Assembly: GCA_904501935.1 (NCBI GenBank)
Contig: CAJGDA010000031.1
Span: forward strand, 1-13,802
Length of the DNA stretch: 13,802 nt
Reading direction: 5' to 3'
From: an uncultured Methanobrevibacter sp.
GTDB taxonomy: Archaea; Methanobacteriota; Methanobacteria; Methanobacteriales; Methanobacteriaceae
In this document: positions 7,237 through 13,045 of the stretch, piece by piece
How the letters are laid out: every line of letters starts with the position of its first letter
Position numbering within the stretch: position 1 is the first letter of the stretch
Translations under genes and position numbers: made by a program
The notes under the pieces: model-generated
Told to the model about the DNA's origin: nothing
Database searches by the model: none
What the model saw: only the letters and a program-made list of their open reading frames with translations

Positions 7237-7950
7237 ATGCTTCTATTAATAAGCCCTATAAATCGTGAAGAAGCTCTAGAATCTATTGAAGGCGGAGCAG
7301 ATATTGTTGATGTAAAAAATCCTAAGGAAGGTTCCTTAGGAGCTAATTTCCCATGGGTTATTAGGGAAATCCGAGAGTTAACTCCTAAAGATAAACTTGT
7401 TAGTGCTACTTTAGGTGATGTACCTTACAAACCGGGCACAGTTTCTCTTGCAGCAATGGGCGCTCACGTTTCAGGAGCGGATTATATTAAAGTTGGATTA
7501 TATGGAACAAAAGACCATGATGAAGCTGTTGAAGTCATGGAAAATGTTGTAAAGACTGTAAAAGATGTTAGTGAAGATACAATTATTGTGGCTGCAGGCT
7601 ATGCAGATGCTCACCGTGTAGGTGCAGTTGACCCTATGGAAATACCAAAGGTAGCTAAAGATGCAGGATGCGATTTGGCTATGCTTGACACTGCAGTTAA
7701 AGACGGTCATACATTATTCGATTATTTAGATATAGATCAATTAAAAGTATTTGTTGAAGAAGCTCACAGTTATGGTTTGTTAACCGCACTTGCAGGCTCT
7801 GTTAAGAAAGACCAATTAAAACCGTTGCATGACATAGGATGTGATGTAGTGGGTATTAGAGGAGCCGCTTGTATTGGTGGTGACAGAAATACAGGTAAGA
7901 TACACCACACTGCTGTAGCTGAGCTTAAAGAATTATTGGATTCATTCTAA
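7237..7950 (+). CDS. mfnB: (5-formylfuran-3-yl)methyl phosphate synthase
   Basis: Makes 4-(hydroxymethyl)-2-furancarboxaldehyde phosphate from two molecules of glyceraldehyde 3-phosphate, the first committed step to the furan ring of methanofuran, the C1 carrier at the entry of methanogenesis from CO2. The 237-residue TIM barrel shows DVKNPKEGSLG (25-35, with Lys27), DYIKVGLYG (82-90, Lys85) and LAMLDTAVKDG (147-157, Asp151 and Lys155), matching the lysines and aspartate reported as important in the M. jannaschii enzyme. The frame is open back to 7078 inside the previous gene; ATG 7237 is chosen because of GGAGG upstream and the family start LLLISP. guaB follows after 15 bases, so an mfnB-guaB mRNA is likely. 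Confidence 0.96.
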   Translation: MLLLISPINREEALESIEGGADIVDVKNPKEGSLGANFPWVIREIRELTPKDKLVSATLGDVPYKPGTVSLAAMGAHVSGADYIKVGLYGTKDHDEAVEVMENVVKTVKDVSEDTIIVAAGYADAHRVGAVDPMEIPKVAKDAGCDLAMLDTAVKDGHTLFDYLDIDQLKVFVEEAHSYGLLTALAGSVKKDQLKPLHDIGCDVVGIRGAACIGGDRNTGKIHHTAVAELKELLDSF

Positions 7951-7965
7951 TTAGGTGTTGTTATT

Positions 7966-9450
7966 ATGTCATATTCAAAAAAAGTACAAGAAGCAAGAAT
8001 GTCTTTCACTTTTGATGATTTTCTTTTAACTCCTAATGCCAGTTATGTGGAACCTAAGGATATTGATGTTTCAGTTGAATTGGGTAAAGGAATTAAATTA
8101 AACATTCCTGTTTTAAGTGCTGCTATGGATACCGTAACTGAAGCGGACCTTGCAATAGCAATGGCACAGGAAGGTGGAGTAGGTGTAATTCATAGAAACA
8201 TCACAAAAGAAAGACAAGTTGAAGAAGTTAAAAAAGTTAAAAATGCTGAAGATTTAACTATTCGTGATGTTGTAACAATTTCTCAAGATTCTACAATTGC
8301 TGAAGTTCAAGCAAAAATGCATGATGAATTAATCAGCGGTCTTCCAGTTGTTGAAGGTGATGAAATTATTGGTATTATCTCTAAAAGAGATATCAGGCCT
8401 GTTTTAAAGTCAGAGCCAAATAAGGCTGTTAAAGATATCATGACTTCCGATGTTGTAACTGTTGAAGAAGGCATTTCAGCTGAAGATGCATTGAATGTTG
8501 CTTATGAAAATAAAGTGGAAAGGCTCCCTGTTGTTCATGATGGCAAATTAGTGGGAATTATTACAATTAAAGATATTTTAAATCATGCTCAATATCCAAA
8601 GGCAGCCCGTGATAAAGATGGCAATTTCTTGGTTGCTGCTGCATGCGGTCCTTTTGATTTGGACAGGGCAATGGCACTTGATCAAGCCGGTGCGGATATT
8701 ATTTCAATTGACTGTGCTCATGCGCACAATATGAATGTAGTTAAATTTACCGAAACAATTAAAGATAATATTGATGCTGAATTATGTGTTGGTAACATTG
8801 CAACTGCTGAAGCTGCAGAGGATTTAATTTCTATGGGTGTAGATGCACTTAAAGTAGGTATTGGTCCGGGTTCAATGTGTACTACCCGTATTGTAGCTGG
8901 TGTTGGTGTGCCTCAATTGACTGCTATTTCTGATGTTGCTGATGCAGCTGCAGATTCAGGCGTTCCTGTTATTGCTGATGGTGGTATCAGATACTCTGGA
9001 GATGTTGCAAAAGCTATTGGTGCTGGTGCAGATGCAGTGATGCTTGGTAACTTGCTTGCAGCTTCCCTTGAAGCTCCGGGCGATATTGTTGTTATGAATG
9101 GTAAGCAATATAAAAAATACCGTGGAATGGGTTCCATGGGAGCAATGACCAGTGAGTATGATGGTGGAGCAGACAGATACTTCCAAGGTCAAAAAAGTAA
9201 AATGAACCATACCAAATATGTTCCTGAAGGAATTGAAGGTGCGGTACCGTATAAAGGAACTATTGCTGAAATATTATTCCAATTAGTTGGTGGATTGAAA
9301 TCATCAATGGGATATTGTGGTGCTAAAGATATTGCTGCAATGAAAGAAAAAGCGCAATTTGTTAGAATTACAAGTAGTGGTATTAAAGAATCCCACCCTC
9401 ATGACTTGATGATTACTAATGAAAGTCCTAATTATTCACCTCCTGAATAA
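7966..9450 (+). CDS. guaB: Inosine-5'-monophosphate dehydrogenase
   Basis: Oxidises IMP to XMP with NAD+, the first committed step to GMP. The 494-residue length is standard. Residues 1-95 and 210 onward form the TIM barrel (FDDFLLTPNAS near the N-terminus, SAAMDTVTEADLAIAMAQEGG at 51-71). Two CBS domains lie between (about 97-148 and 155-207) and probably sense nucleotides. The catalytic loop is GPGSMCTTR with Cys305. VIADGGIRYSGD binds phosphate, and GMGSMGAM followed by the ADRYFQ flap completes the active site. GGTG lies upstream of the ATG. It shares an mRNA with mfnB by spacing (15 bases). Confidence 0.97.
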   Translation: MSYSKKVQEARMSFTFDDFLLTPNASYVEPKDIDVSVELGKGIKLNIPVLSAAMDTVTEADLAIAMAQEGGVGVIHRNITKERQVEEVKKVKNAEDLTIRDVVTISQDSTIAEVQAKMHDELISGLPVVEGDEIIGIISKRDIRPVLKSEPNKAVKDIMTSDVVTVEEGISAEDALNVAYENKVERLPVVHDGKLVGIITIKDILNHAQYPKAARDKDGNFLVAAACGPFDLDRAMALDQAGADIISIDCAHAHNMNVVKFTETIKDNIDAELCVGNIATAEAAEDLISMGVDALKVGIGPGSMCTTRIVAGVGVPQLTAISDVADAAADSGVPVIADGGIRYSGDVAKAIGAGADAVMLGNLLAASLEAPGDIVVMNGKQYKKYRGMGSMGAMTSEYDGGADRYFQGQKSKMNHTKYVPEGIEGAVPYKGTIAEILFQLVGGLKSSMGYCGAKDIAAMKEKAQFVRITSSGIKESHPHDLMITNESPNYSPPE

Positions 9451-9699
9451 TTGGGCATTTTTAATATTATTTTGGTGAGATTGCAGTGAAGCATAAAGAT
9501 TTATGGGCAAAGGATTTTTCTCATCAAAATTTTTAAATTTTTATATTAAAATAGTTGTTTTTTCTTAAAATTACCTATTTTAAGCAAACCTTTAAATATT
9601 AGTATATTCAATATTGTAATATTAGATAATTTTATGATTATTTTATATAATCAATTGATTTACATTAAATTAAATTTTATTATTATGGAGAGAATATAA
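9451..9699 (+). promoter_or_regulatory. Spacer with eL43 cluster promoter
   Basis: This 249-base spacer separates guaB from the ribosomal cluster. CAAACC followed by TTTAAATATTAG (about 9585-9602) is a good archaeal BRE plus TATA box, predicting a start near 9620 and a leader of roughly 80 bases. Directly before it is a perfect inverted repeat: CTTAAAA at 9564-9570 and TTTTAAG at 9578-9584, with a 7-base loop. The first part holds a possible 16-codon frame (9486-9536, GTG start, GGTGAG upstream) that I do not call as a gene. The ribosome binding site of eL43 (GGAGAG) is at 9686-9691. Confidence 0.55.
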
Positions 9700-9969
9700 A
9701 TGGCAAGAACTAAAAAAGTGGGAATTACAGGAAGGTTCGGTGCAAGATACGGAAGAAAAGCTAAAAGATCTGTAAAGATTATTGAAGAAAACATGAAAAA
9801 AGACCATGTTTGCCCTAAATGCGCTAGACCTTACGTAAAAAGACAAGCTGCTGGAATTTGGAAATGCAGAAAATGTGGTGCAGTATTTACTGGTGGAGCA
9901 TATGTTCCACAAACTCCTATGGCAAAATCTGCAGCACGTAGTATCAGATATGTTAAAGTGGAGGAATAG
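9700..9969 (+). CDS. rpl37ae: Large ribosomal subunit protein eL43 (L37Ae)
   Basis: Zinc-ribbon protein of the 50S subunit, found in archaea and eukaryotes. The 89-residue product starts MARTKKVGITGRFGARYG, the usual basic RNA-binding N-terminus, and has four zinc ligands C38-x2-C41 and C56-x2-C59. The C-terminal SIRYVKVEE is also typical. It is the first gene of an information-processing cluster; rpoP begins four bases after its stop. The opposite-strand open frame here is a shadow. Confidence 0.97.
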   Translation: MARTKKVGITGRFGARYGRKAKRSVKIIEENMKKDHVCPKCARPYVKRQAAGIWKCRKCGAVFTGGAYVPQTPMAKSAARSIRYVKVEE

Positions 9970-9972
9970 GCA

Positions 9973-10104
9973 TTGTATAGATGTCCACGTTGTGGAGCAG
10001 AAGTAGACCATAAAAGCTATATGGAAAATAAATGTCCTAAATGCAGATATAGGATTTTATTCAAAAATGTTCCAGAAACTACTAGAATCATAAAAGCAAG
10101 ATAA
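9973..10104 (+). CDS. rpoP: DNA-directed RNA polymerase subunit P (Rpb12-like)
   Basis: Small zinc-binding subunit of archaeal RNA polymerase, homologous to eukaryotic Rpb12; it sits near Rpo3/Rpo10 in the assembled enzyme. The 43-residue product reads YRCPRCGAEV at the start and NKCPKCRYRILFK in the middle, with zinc ligands C4, C7, C21 and C24, then a basic C-terminus. It starts with TTG at 9973, eight bases after GGAGG at 9960-9964 (inside the end of eL43); there is no ATG or GTG in frame before the first cysteine. Because it is short and has a TTG start, it is easily missed. The stop is TAA at 10102. Confidence 0.95.
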   Translation: MYRCPRCGAEVDHKSYMENKCPKCRYRILFKNVPETTRIIKAR

Positions 10105-10146
10105 TTCTATCTGCTTTTACTAAATTTTTTACTATTTTTGATTTAA

Positions 10147-10632
10147 ATGTTAATCTCAACTTCTAGAAAACCTTCTCAAAAAACTAGAAAGTTTTGTAAA
10201 AATTTAGCTCATGCAACAGGTTCAACTTCAGTAAACAGAGGAAAAATGAATATGCGTGAGCTTTTAATTAAGGCAATAGAAGTTGATGAGTTTAATCTAG
10301 CTATTGTCAATGAAATTAAAGGCAATCCTAGTAGAATATCTTTTTATTCTAATAGAGGAGAACTATTGCTATCTATTCTTATTGGAGCATCAGAAGGTAG
10401 TGAAAAAATGAACATTGCTCCTTCCCAATTGAAAATAGTGTCAGAAGTTGACAAACTCAATATCTTAAAAGATATTTTAGATATGGATTTAGTAGATAAA
10501 GCGGAAGAAAATTATATTCTAATTGCTAAAAGTGATGATTCAGTAGCCAAAATCAATTTCATCAATAAATTTGGAGATAAGATTAACTTCCAAATAAATG
10601 TTAAAAAGCTTTTAGAGGTTTCAAATGATTGA
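10147..10632 (+). CDS. Brix-domain ribosome biogenesis protein, Imp4-like
   Basis: Archaeal single-domain relative of Imp4 and other Brix proteins that assist rRNA processing and subunit assembly. The first 35 residues, starting LISTSRKPSQKTRKF and including HATGSTSVNRGKMN, are the typical RNA-binding beginning of the domain. The C-terminal half has the expected beta-strands (ILIAKSDDS, KINFINKFGDKINFQINV). At 161 residues it is of normal archaeal length. The ribosome binding site is weak (TGAT before the ATG). It overlaps pcc1 by eight bases, and its place between rpoP and pcc1 is the usual archaeal order. Confidence 0.92.
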   Translation: MLISTSRKPSQKTRKFCKNLAHATGSTSVNRGKMNMRELLIKAIEVDEFNLAIVNEIKGNPSRISFYSNRGELLLSILIGASEGSEKMNIAPSQLKIVSEVDKLNILKDILDMDLVDKAEENYILIAKSDDSVAKINFINKFGDKINFQINVKKLLEVSND

Positions 10633-10891
10633 TGAAAGTCCTCTTGAAAGTGTTAAAAGCAATATAGTTATTGAATTTGAAAATAGCAGTCAAGCTAAAA
10701 TAGTTTATGATTCAATTCTTTTGGAATTTAATACGGCTCCTGATTTCAGATCATCTATGACAATGGATTTGGATGATTCGAATATTATAATTAATATTGA
10801 TGCAGAAGATTCCACATCTTTTAGAGCTTCTGTAAACTCTGCGATTAAGTGGATAAAATTGGCATTAGAAATAAATAATTTAACAAATTAA
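10625..10891 (+). CDS. pcc1: KEOPS complex subunit Pcc1
   Basis: Small dimerising subunit of KEOPS, the complex that makes N6-threonylcarbamoyladenosine (t6A) at position 37 of ANN-decoding tRNAs together with Kae1, Bud32 and Cgi121. The 88-residue product has the family pattern: a first strand (NIVIEFENSSQAKIVYDSI), a DFRSSMTMDLDDSNIIINIDAED centre and a C-terminal helix with SFRASVNSAIKWIKLA. The start overlaps the end of the Imp4-like gene by eight bases, and GAGG lies inside that gene, suggesting coupled translation. The other KEOPS genes are not in the window. Confidence 0.9.
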   Translation: MIDESPLESVKSNIVIEFENSSQAKIVYDSILLEFNTAPDFRSSMTMDLDDSNIIINIDAEDSTSFRASVNSAIKWIKLALEINNLTN

Positions 10892-10921
10892 TGTTCATAC
10901 AATAATTAATAAGGTGATAAT

Positions 10922-11269
10922 ATGGAGATTCCTGAAAACATTCAAGAACAATTAAATCAGTTTCAACAATTACAACAACAAGCTCAAGCTGTAACTATGC
11001 AAGTTCAAAATGTTGAAATTCAAATTCAAGAAACTGAAAAAGCTTTAGAAGAACTTAAAAAAACTGATTCAACAACTGAAGTATTCAAACAAGCTGGTAC
11101 TTTACTTATTAAAGTAGAATACGATGATGCATTAGCTGAAATGGAAGATAAATTAGAAACTCTTCAATTAAGAAAACAAACCATGACTCGCCAAGAAGAA
11201 AGAGTCATGAAAAAACTTGAAGAAATGCAAACTGCTATCCAAGCTGCTATGAATGGTATGGGCCAATAG
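10922..11269 (+). CDS. pfdB: Prefoldin beta subunit
   Basis: Forms the hexameric prefoldin co-chaperone with the alpha subunit and hands unfolded proteins to the thermosome. The 115-residue product is almost entirely helical. An N-terminal coiled coil rich in glutamine (residues 1-40, IPENIQEQLNQFQQLQQQAQ) and a C-terminal one (about 75-110) flank a beta-hairpin region (STTEVFKQAGTLLIKVEYDD), the standard beta-subunit plan. GGTGAT precedes the ATG. A gap of 30 bases separates it from pcc1. Confidence 0.95.
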   Translation: MEIPENIQEQLNQFQQLQQQAQAVTMQVQNVEIQIQETEKALEELKKTDSTTEVFKQAGTLLIKVEYDDALAEMEDKLETLQLRKQTMTRQEERVMKKLEEMQTAIQAAMNGMGQ

Positions 11270-11305
11270 GCTTTATACTTTCATTTTTCTTTTTTTTAGA
11301 TTTTT

Positions 11306-11590
11306 ATGTCAAAATTAAAACAATTAACAAACGAAGATTTAGCTACTATTTCTGATGATTTTGGTGAGATTCTCGAACGTGAAGTTTCAAAATCAATTTC
11401 TATGAAAGAATTGGAAGATTTGGATTTAGACATTATTCTCAACTATGAAAACGAACAATTGGATGTTGATGTTGATGTTGGAGTGTTGTTTGATGAACTT
11501 TCAGAAATCACTCAAAATCAAATATCCAAAGCTATTGATGAAGCTTATTTGAAGTTTGATTCCTATATTGATGATAATTATAGAGTTTAA
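11306..11590 (+). CDS. DUF3194 family protein
   Basis: A 94-residue acidic protein of unknown function. Sequence style (LTNEDLATISDDFGEILEREV at the start, a strand LDLDIILNYENEQLDVDVDVGV in the middle, helix ISKAIDEAYLKFDSYIDD at the end) and position directly after prefoldin beta match the archaeal DUF3194 family. No catalytic motif, membrane span or metal site is visible. A strand flanked by helices and the shared operon suggest a soluble helper, but that is a guess. The ribosome binding site is poor. It ends the eL43-led cluster; the T-run at 11592-11601 after its stop may be a terminator. Confidence 0.8.
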   Translation: MSKLKQLTNEDLATISDDFGEILEREVSKSISMKELEDLDLDIILNYENEQLDVDVDVGVLFDELSEITQNQISKAIDEAYLKFDSYIDDNYRV

Positions 11591-11604
11591 TTATTTTTTT
11601 TAAA

Positions 11605-11698
11605 AATTTAAAAGTATTACATATATCATATATTTATATTAAAGAAGTATTACTTTTTTATAAAAAAGTATTTATACTATAAAATTCTATTATTATAC
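11605..11698 (+). promoter_or_regulatory. Promoter with AAGTATT repeats ahead of candidate RNA 1
   Basis: Three direct copies of AAGTATT start at 11612, 11645 and 11666, spaced 33 and 21 bases apart, close to three and two helical turns. The middle copy is the longer AAGTATTACTT. A perfect 20-base palindrome, TACTTTTTTATAAAAAAGTA, covers 11651-11670. TTTATACTATAAA (11671-11683) is a TATA-like box whose centre is about 25 bases before 11700, the outer edge of the RNA 1 terminal stem. A promoter here is well supported by spacing; the repeats as regulator sites are inference. Confidence 0.5.
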
Positions 11699-11800
11699 AA
11701 GAGTTTGAAGTAACAAAATAGCTTAGCAATATTAAGGTCAAACACGCAATACTATCTTTCAAATAAATTCCCTCTTTCACTTACTTCAAACTTTTTTTTA
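11699..11800 (+). ncRNA. Candidate structured small RNA 1
   Basis: AGTTTGAAGTAA (11702-11713) and TTACTTCAAACT (11781-11792) are perfect complements, giving a 12-bp terminal stem that can extend by G-U, A-U and A-U pairs outward. A run of eight U follows (11792-11799). The 67-base interior has no long reading frame. It can form a small hairpin CUUAG-CAAUA-UUAAG (about 11722-11736) flanked by AAAUAG and CUAUCUUU, and carries an unpaired C/U-rich stretch UUCCCUCUUUC (about 11769-11779) able to pair with GAGGGA-like ribosome binding sites. With the TATA box 25 bases upstream, this looks like an independent gene of about 95-100 bases. It is not a tRNA, and I see no C/D boxes. I do not recognise the family. 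Confidence 0.6.
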
Positions 11801-12012
11801 TTCTTTTTTTTATCAATTAAACTTTATCAAGATAATTTTATTAATTTTTACAAATTTTAAGGAATTTAAAATGTGGTGTTTTATGATTTTTAAGTTCATG
11901 TATATTAATGTCGATATTTATTAATAATAGTTTATATTTTGATTAATTTTTTTAAAAAATTTTAAAAATTATATATTCAAGTTTACTTTAATTTTTCTAA
12001 ATTATAGTAACA
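11801..12012. other. AT-rich spacer with no recognisable gene
   Basis: This part of the 594-base gene-free region is low-complexity A/T sequence, with runs such as TTTTTTTAAAAAATTTT around 11947-11963. A 17-codon frame starts at 11871 (MWCFMIF...), but nothing about it looks like a conserved protein. No tRNA, repeat array or stem longer than a few base pairs outside the A/T runs was seen. Confidence 0.5.
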
Positions 12013-12150
12013 TTTATATAGTATGTAAAATAACTTATTTAATAGAGGTTCATAACTATCTGTTATTTACCATAAATTGATCATTATTTTTTTATATACT
12101 CGAGGAAAACTAAAACACGGTGGTTTTCCTCACCTCCTTTAAATTTTTTT
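12013..12150 (+). ncRNA. Candidate structured RNA 2 with anti-Shine-Dalgarno tail
   Basis: A TATA box TTTATATA (12013-12020) would start transcription near 12041-12045. The predicted RNA has a short hairpin ATAAC-TATCT-GTTAT (12052-12066) and a strong one, GAGGAAAAC (12102-12110) with GTTTTCCTC (12123-12131), extendable by two more pairs. GAGGT (12044-12048) can pair with ACCTC (12132-12136), closing a three-way junction. The hairpin runs into TCACCTCCT (12130-12138), identical to the conserved end of 16S rRNA, then a U-run (12144-12150). GGTG (12119-12122) with CACC (12131-12134) is a competing pairing, so two states are possible. It may be a separate small RNA or a 5' regulatory element for the gene at 12185; no known riboswitch class is recognised. 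Confidence 0.5.
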
Positions 12151-12184
12151 AAAAATTAAATACTTGTTTTATCTAACTATTATT
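12151..12184 (+). promoter_or_regulatory. Probable promoter of a leaderless HisA/HisF-related gene
   Basis: No ribosome binding site precedes the ATG at 12185 (the sequence is CTAACTATTATT). An A/T stretch, TTTAAAAATTAAATAC (about 12147-12162), lies roughly 25-35 bases upstream, the distance of a TATA box from a start point at or next to the ATG. This would fit leaderless translation, known in archaea. Alternatively the gene is read through from RNA 2 and lacks a strong binding site. Confidence 0.35.
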
Positions 12185-12874
12185 ATGATTAAAAAAATTC
12201 CAGTTATAGATTTAAAACAGCACCAAGCTGTAAGCGGCAAATCTGGTATGAGAGATACTTATCAACCATTAAAAACTGTTTTTGCCCCATCCTCCAGTCC
12301 AGTTGATATTGCCCAAGGGTTAAAATTGAATGGTGCAGATGAAATGTACATCGCTGATTTGGACTTAATTGAATCAGTAGGACACAACATCAACGATGTA
12401 AAGATGGTTAATACAATCCTGCCCGTAATGTTTGATGGTGGCGTTAAGAATTGTGAATCCTTTGAATTTTTCCTAGATTATGCATATAAGATAATTGTTC
12501 CAACCGAAACTCTTGAAAGCATTGAAGAGATTGAAAAGATATTTGAAAAATATCCAAAAGAAAGAATTGTAGTTAGTGTTGATGTAAAAAATAATGAGTT
12601 GTTATCTAAGAATTTTGACATGAGTCTATCTGAATTTAAAGAGGTTTTAAAAAGATTGGATCCAAATGAAATTATTCTTTTAGACATAACAGGTGTTGGC
12701 ACTGAAAAAGGATACAATAAAAAATTATTTGATGAGTTTGAAGATCTAAAAGATAAATTAATCATTGCTGGTGGTTTAAATAAAGACTCTCTTGGTGAAT
12801 TAGAGTCATTAGGTATAAAAAAAGTATTAATAGGAACTAGCCTACATTCAGGTGAGGTTAACCTTCTAGACTAG
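12185..12874 (+). CDS. HisA/HisF-related TIM-barrel protein
   Basis: A 229-residue half-barrel-duplicated TIM barrel like HisA and HisF. It has the first-strand PVIDLK (Asp9 at the HisA catalytic position), YIADLDLIES (about 52-61), MFDGGVKN (about 79-86), the second-half IILLDITGVGTEKGYN (about 158-173, keeping Asp and GT) and the phosphate loops AGGLN and LIGTSLH near the end. The HisA motif V-R-L-x-x-G after the first strand is replaced by HQAVSGKSGMRDTY, so it is probably not the histidine enzyme. It fits the hisA/hisF-related group (TIGR00734 as I recall it), found in methanogens and in H4MPT-using methylotrophs, where a role in C1 cofactor synthesis is suspected. The frame opens at 12164, but ATG 12185 gives the family start. 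Confidence 0.82.
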   Translation: MIKKIPVIDLKQHQAVSGKSGMRDTYQPLKTVFAPSSSPVDIAQGLKLNGADEMYIADLDLIESVGHNINDVKMVNTILPVMFDGGVKNCESFEFFLDYAYKIIVPTETLESIEEIEKIFEKYPKERIVVSVDVKNNELLSKNFDMSLSEFKEVLKRLDPNEIILLDITGVGTEKGYNKKLFDEFEDLKDKLIIAGGLNKDSLGELESLGIKKVLIGTSLHSGEVNLLD

Positions 12875-13045
12875 TGTGCTTAAAATTAAATAAGGGAATA
12901 TGCATGCTATAACAAATAACGCAATACCAAATCCTAATTTATTCCTATTTTCTTCTAAAGCTCCGGATATCATTAATACGAATGCAAAAAATCCACATAT
13001 TACCGGAAGAATATGTGAAAATATGGTTGTTCCAATCATTGCCAT
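12866..13045 (-). CDS. Small two-span membrane protein, 59 residues
   Basis: The frame encodes MAMIGTTIFSHILP, a first hydrophobic segment (about 7-29), a short charged loop SGALEENRNKLG (27-38) and a second segment (about 39-56, FGIALFVIACIFPYLIL), ending STLV. GTGATT lies seven bases before the ATG at 13045, the style of binding site used by neighbouring genes. The alternation of clean membrane spans with a single charged loop is much more protein-like than the plus-strand frame over the same bases. Its last nine bases overlap the end of the HisA/HisF-related gene tail to tail. I do not recognise the family and assign no function; the coding call rests on composition, the binding site and the hairpin topology. 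Confidence 0.72.
   Translation of the reverse strand: MAMIGTTIFSHILPVICGFFAFVLMISGALEENRNKLGFGIALFVIACIFPYLILSTLV

Noticed and set aside
11651..11670. 20-base palindrome read as a transcription terminator of the DUF3194 operon
   Set aside because: It is all A/T apart from the end pairs, lies about 60 bases after the stop, and archaeal termination uses U-runs rather than such hairpins. It is more useful as part of the promoter region of RNA 1.
11871..11924. 17-codon frame MWCFMIF... in the AT-rich spacer
   Set aside because: It has only a weak AAGGAA upstream and no protein-like pattern; a frame this short is expected by chance.
12040..12075. GAGGTTCATAACT as the T-arm of a tRNA gene
   Set aside because: It resembles GGTTC but lacks a matching stem, an anticodon arm and an acceptor stem at the expected distances.
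12102..12148. Minus-strand AAAGGAGGTGAGG as a ribosome binding site for a leader peptide
   Set aside because: The following GTG frame stops after two codons and no other start lies at a usable distance; the U-run and TATA box favour the plus strand.
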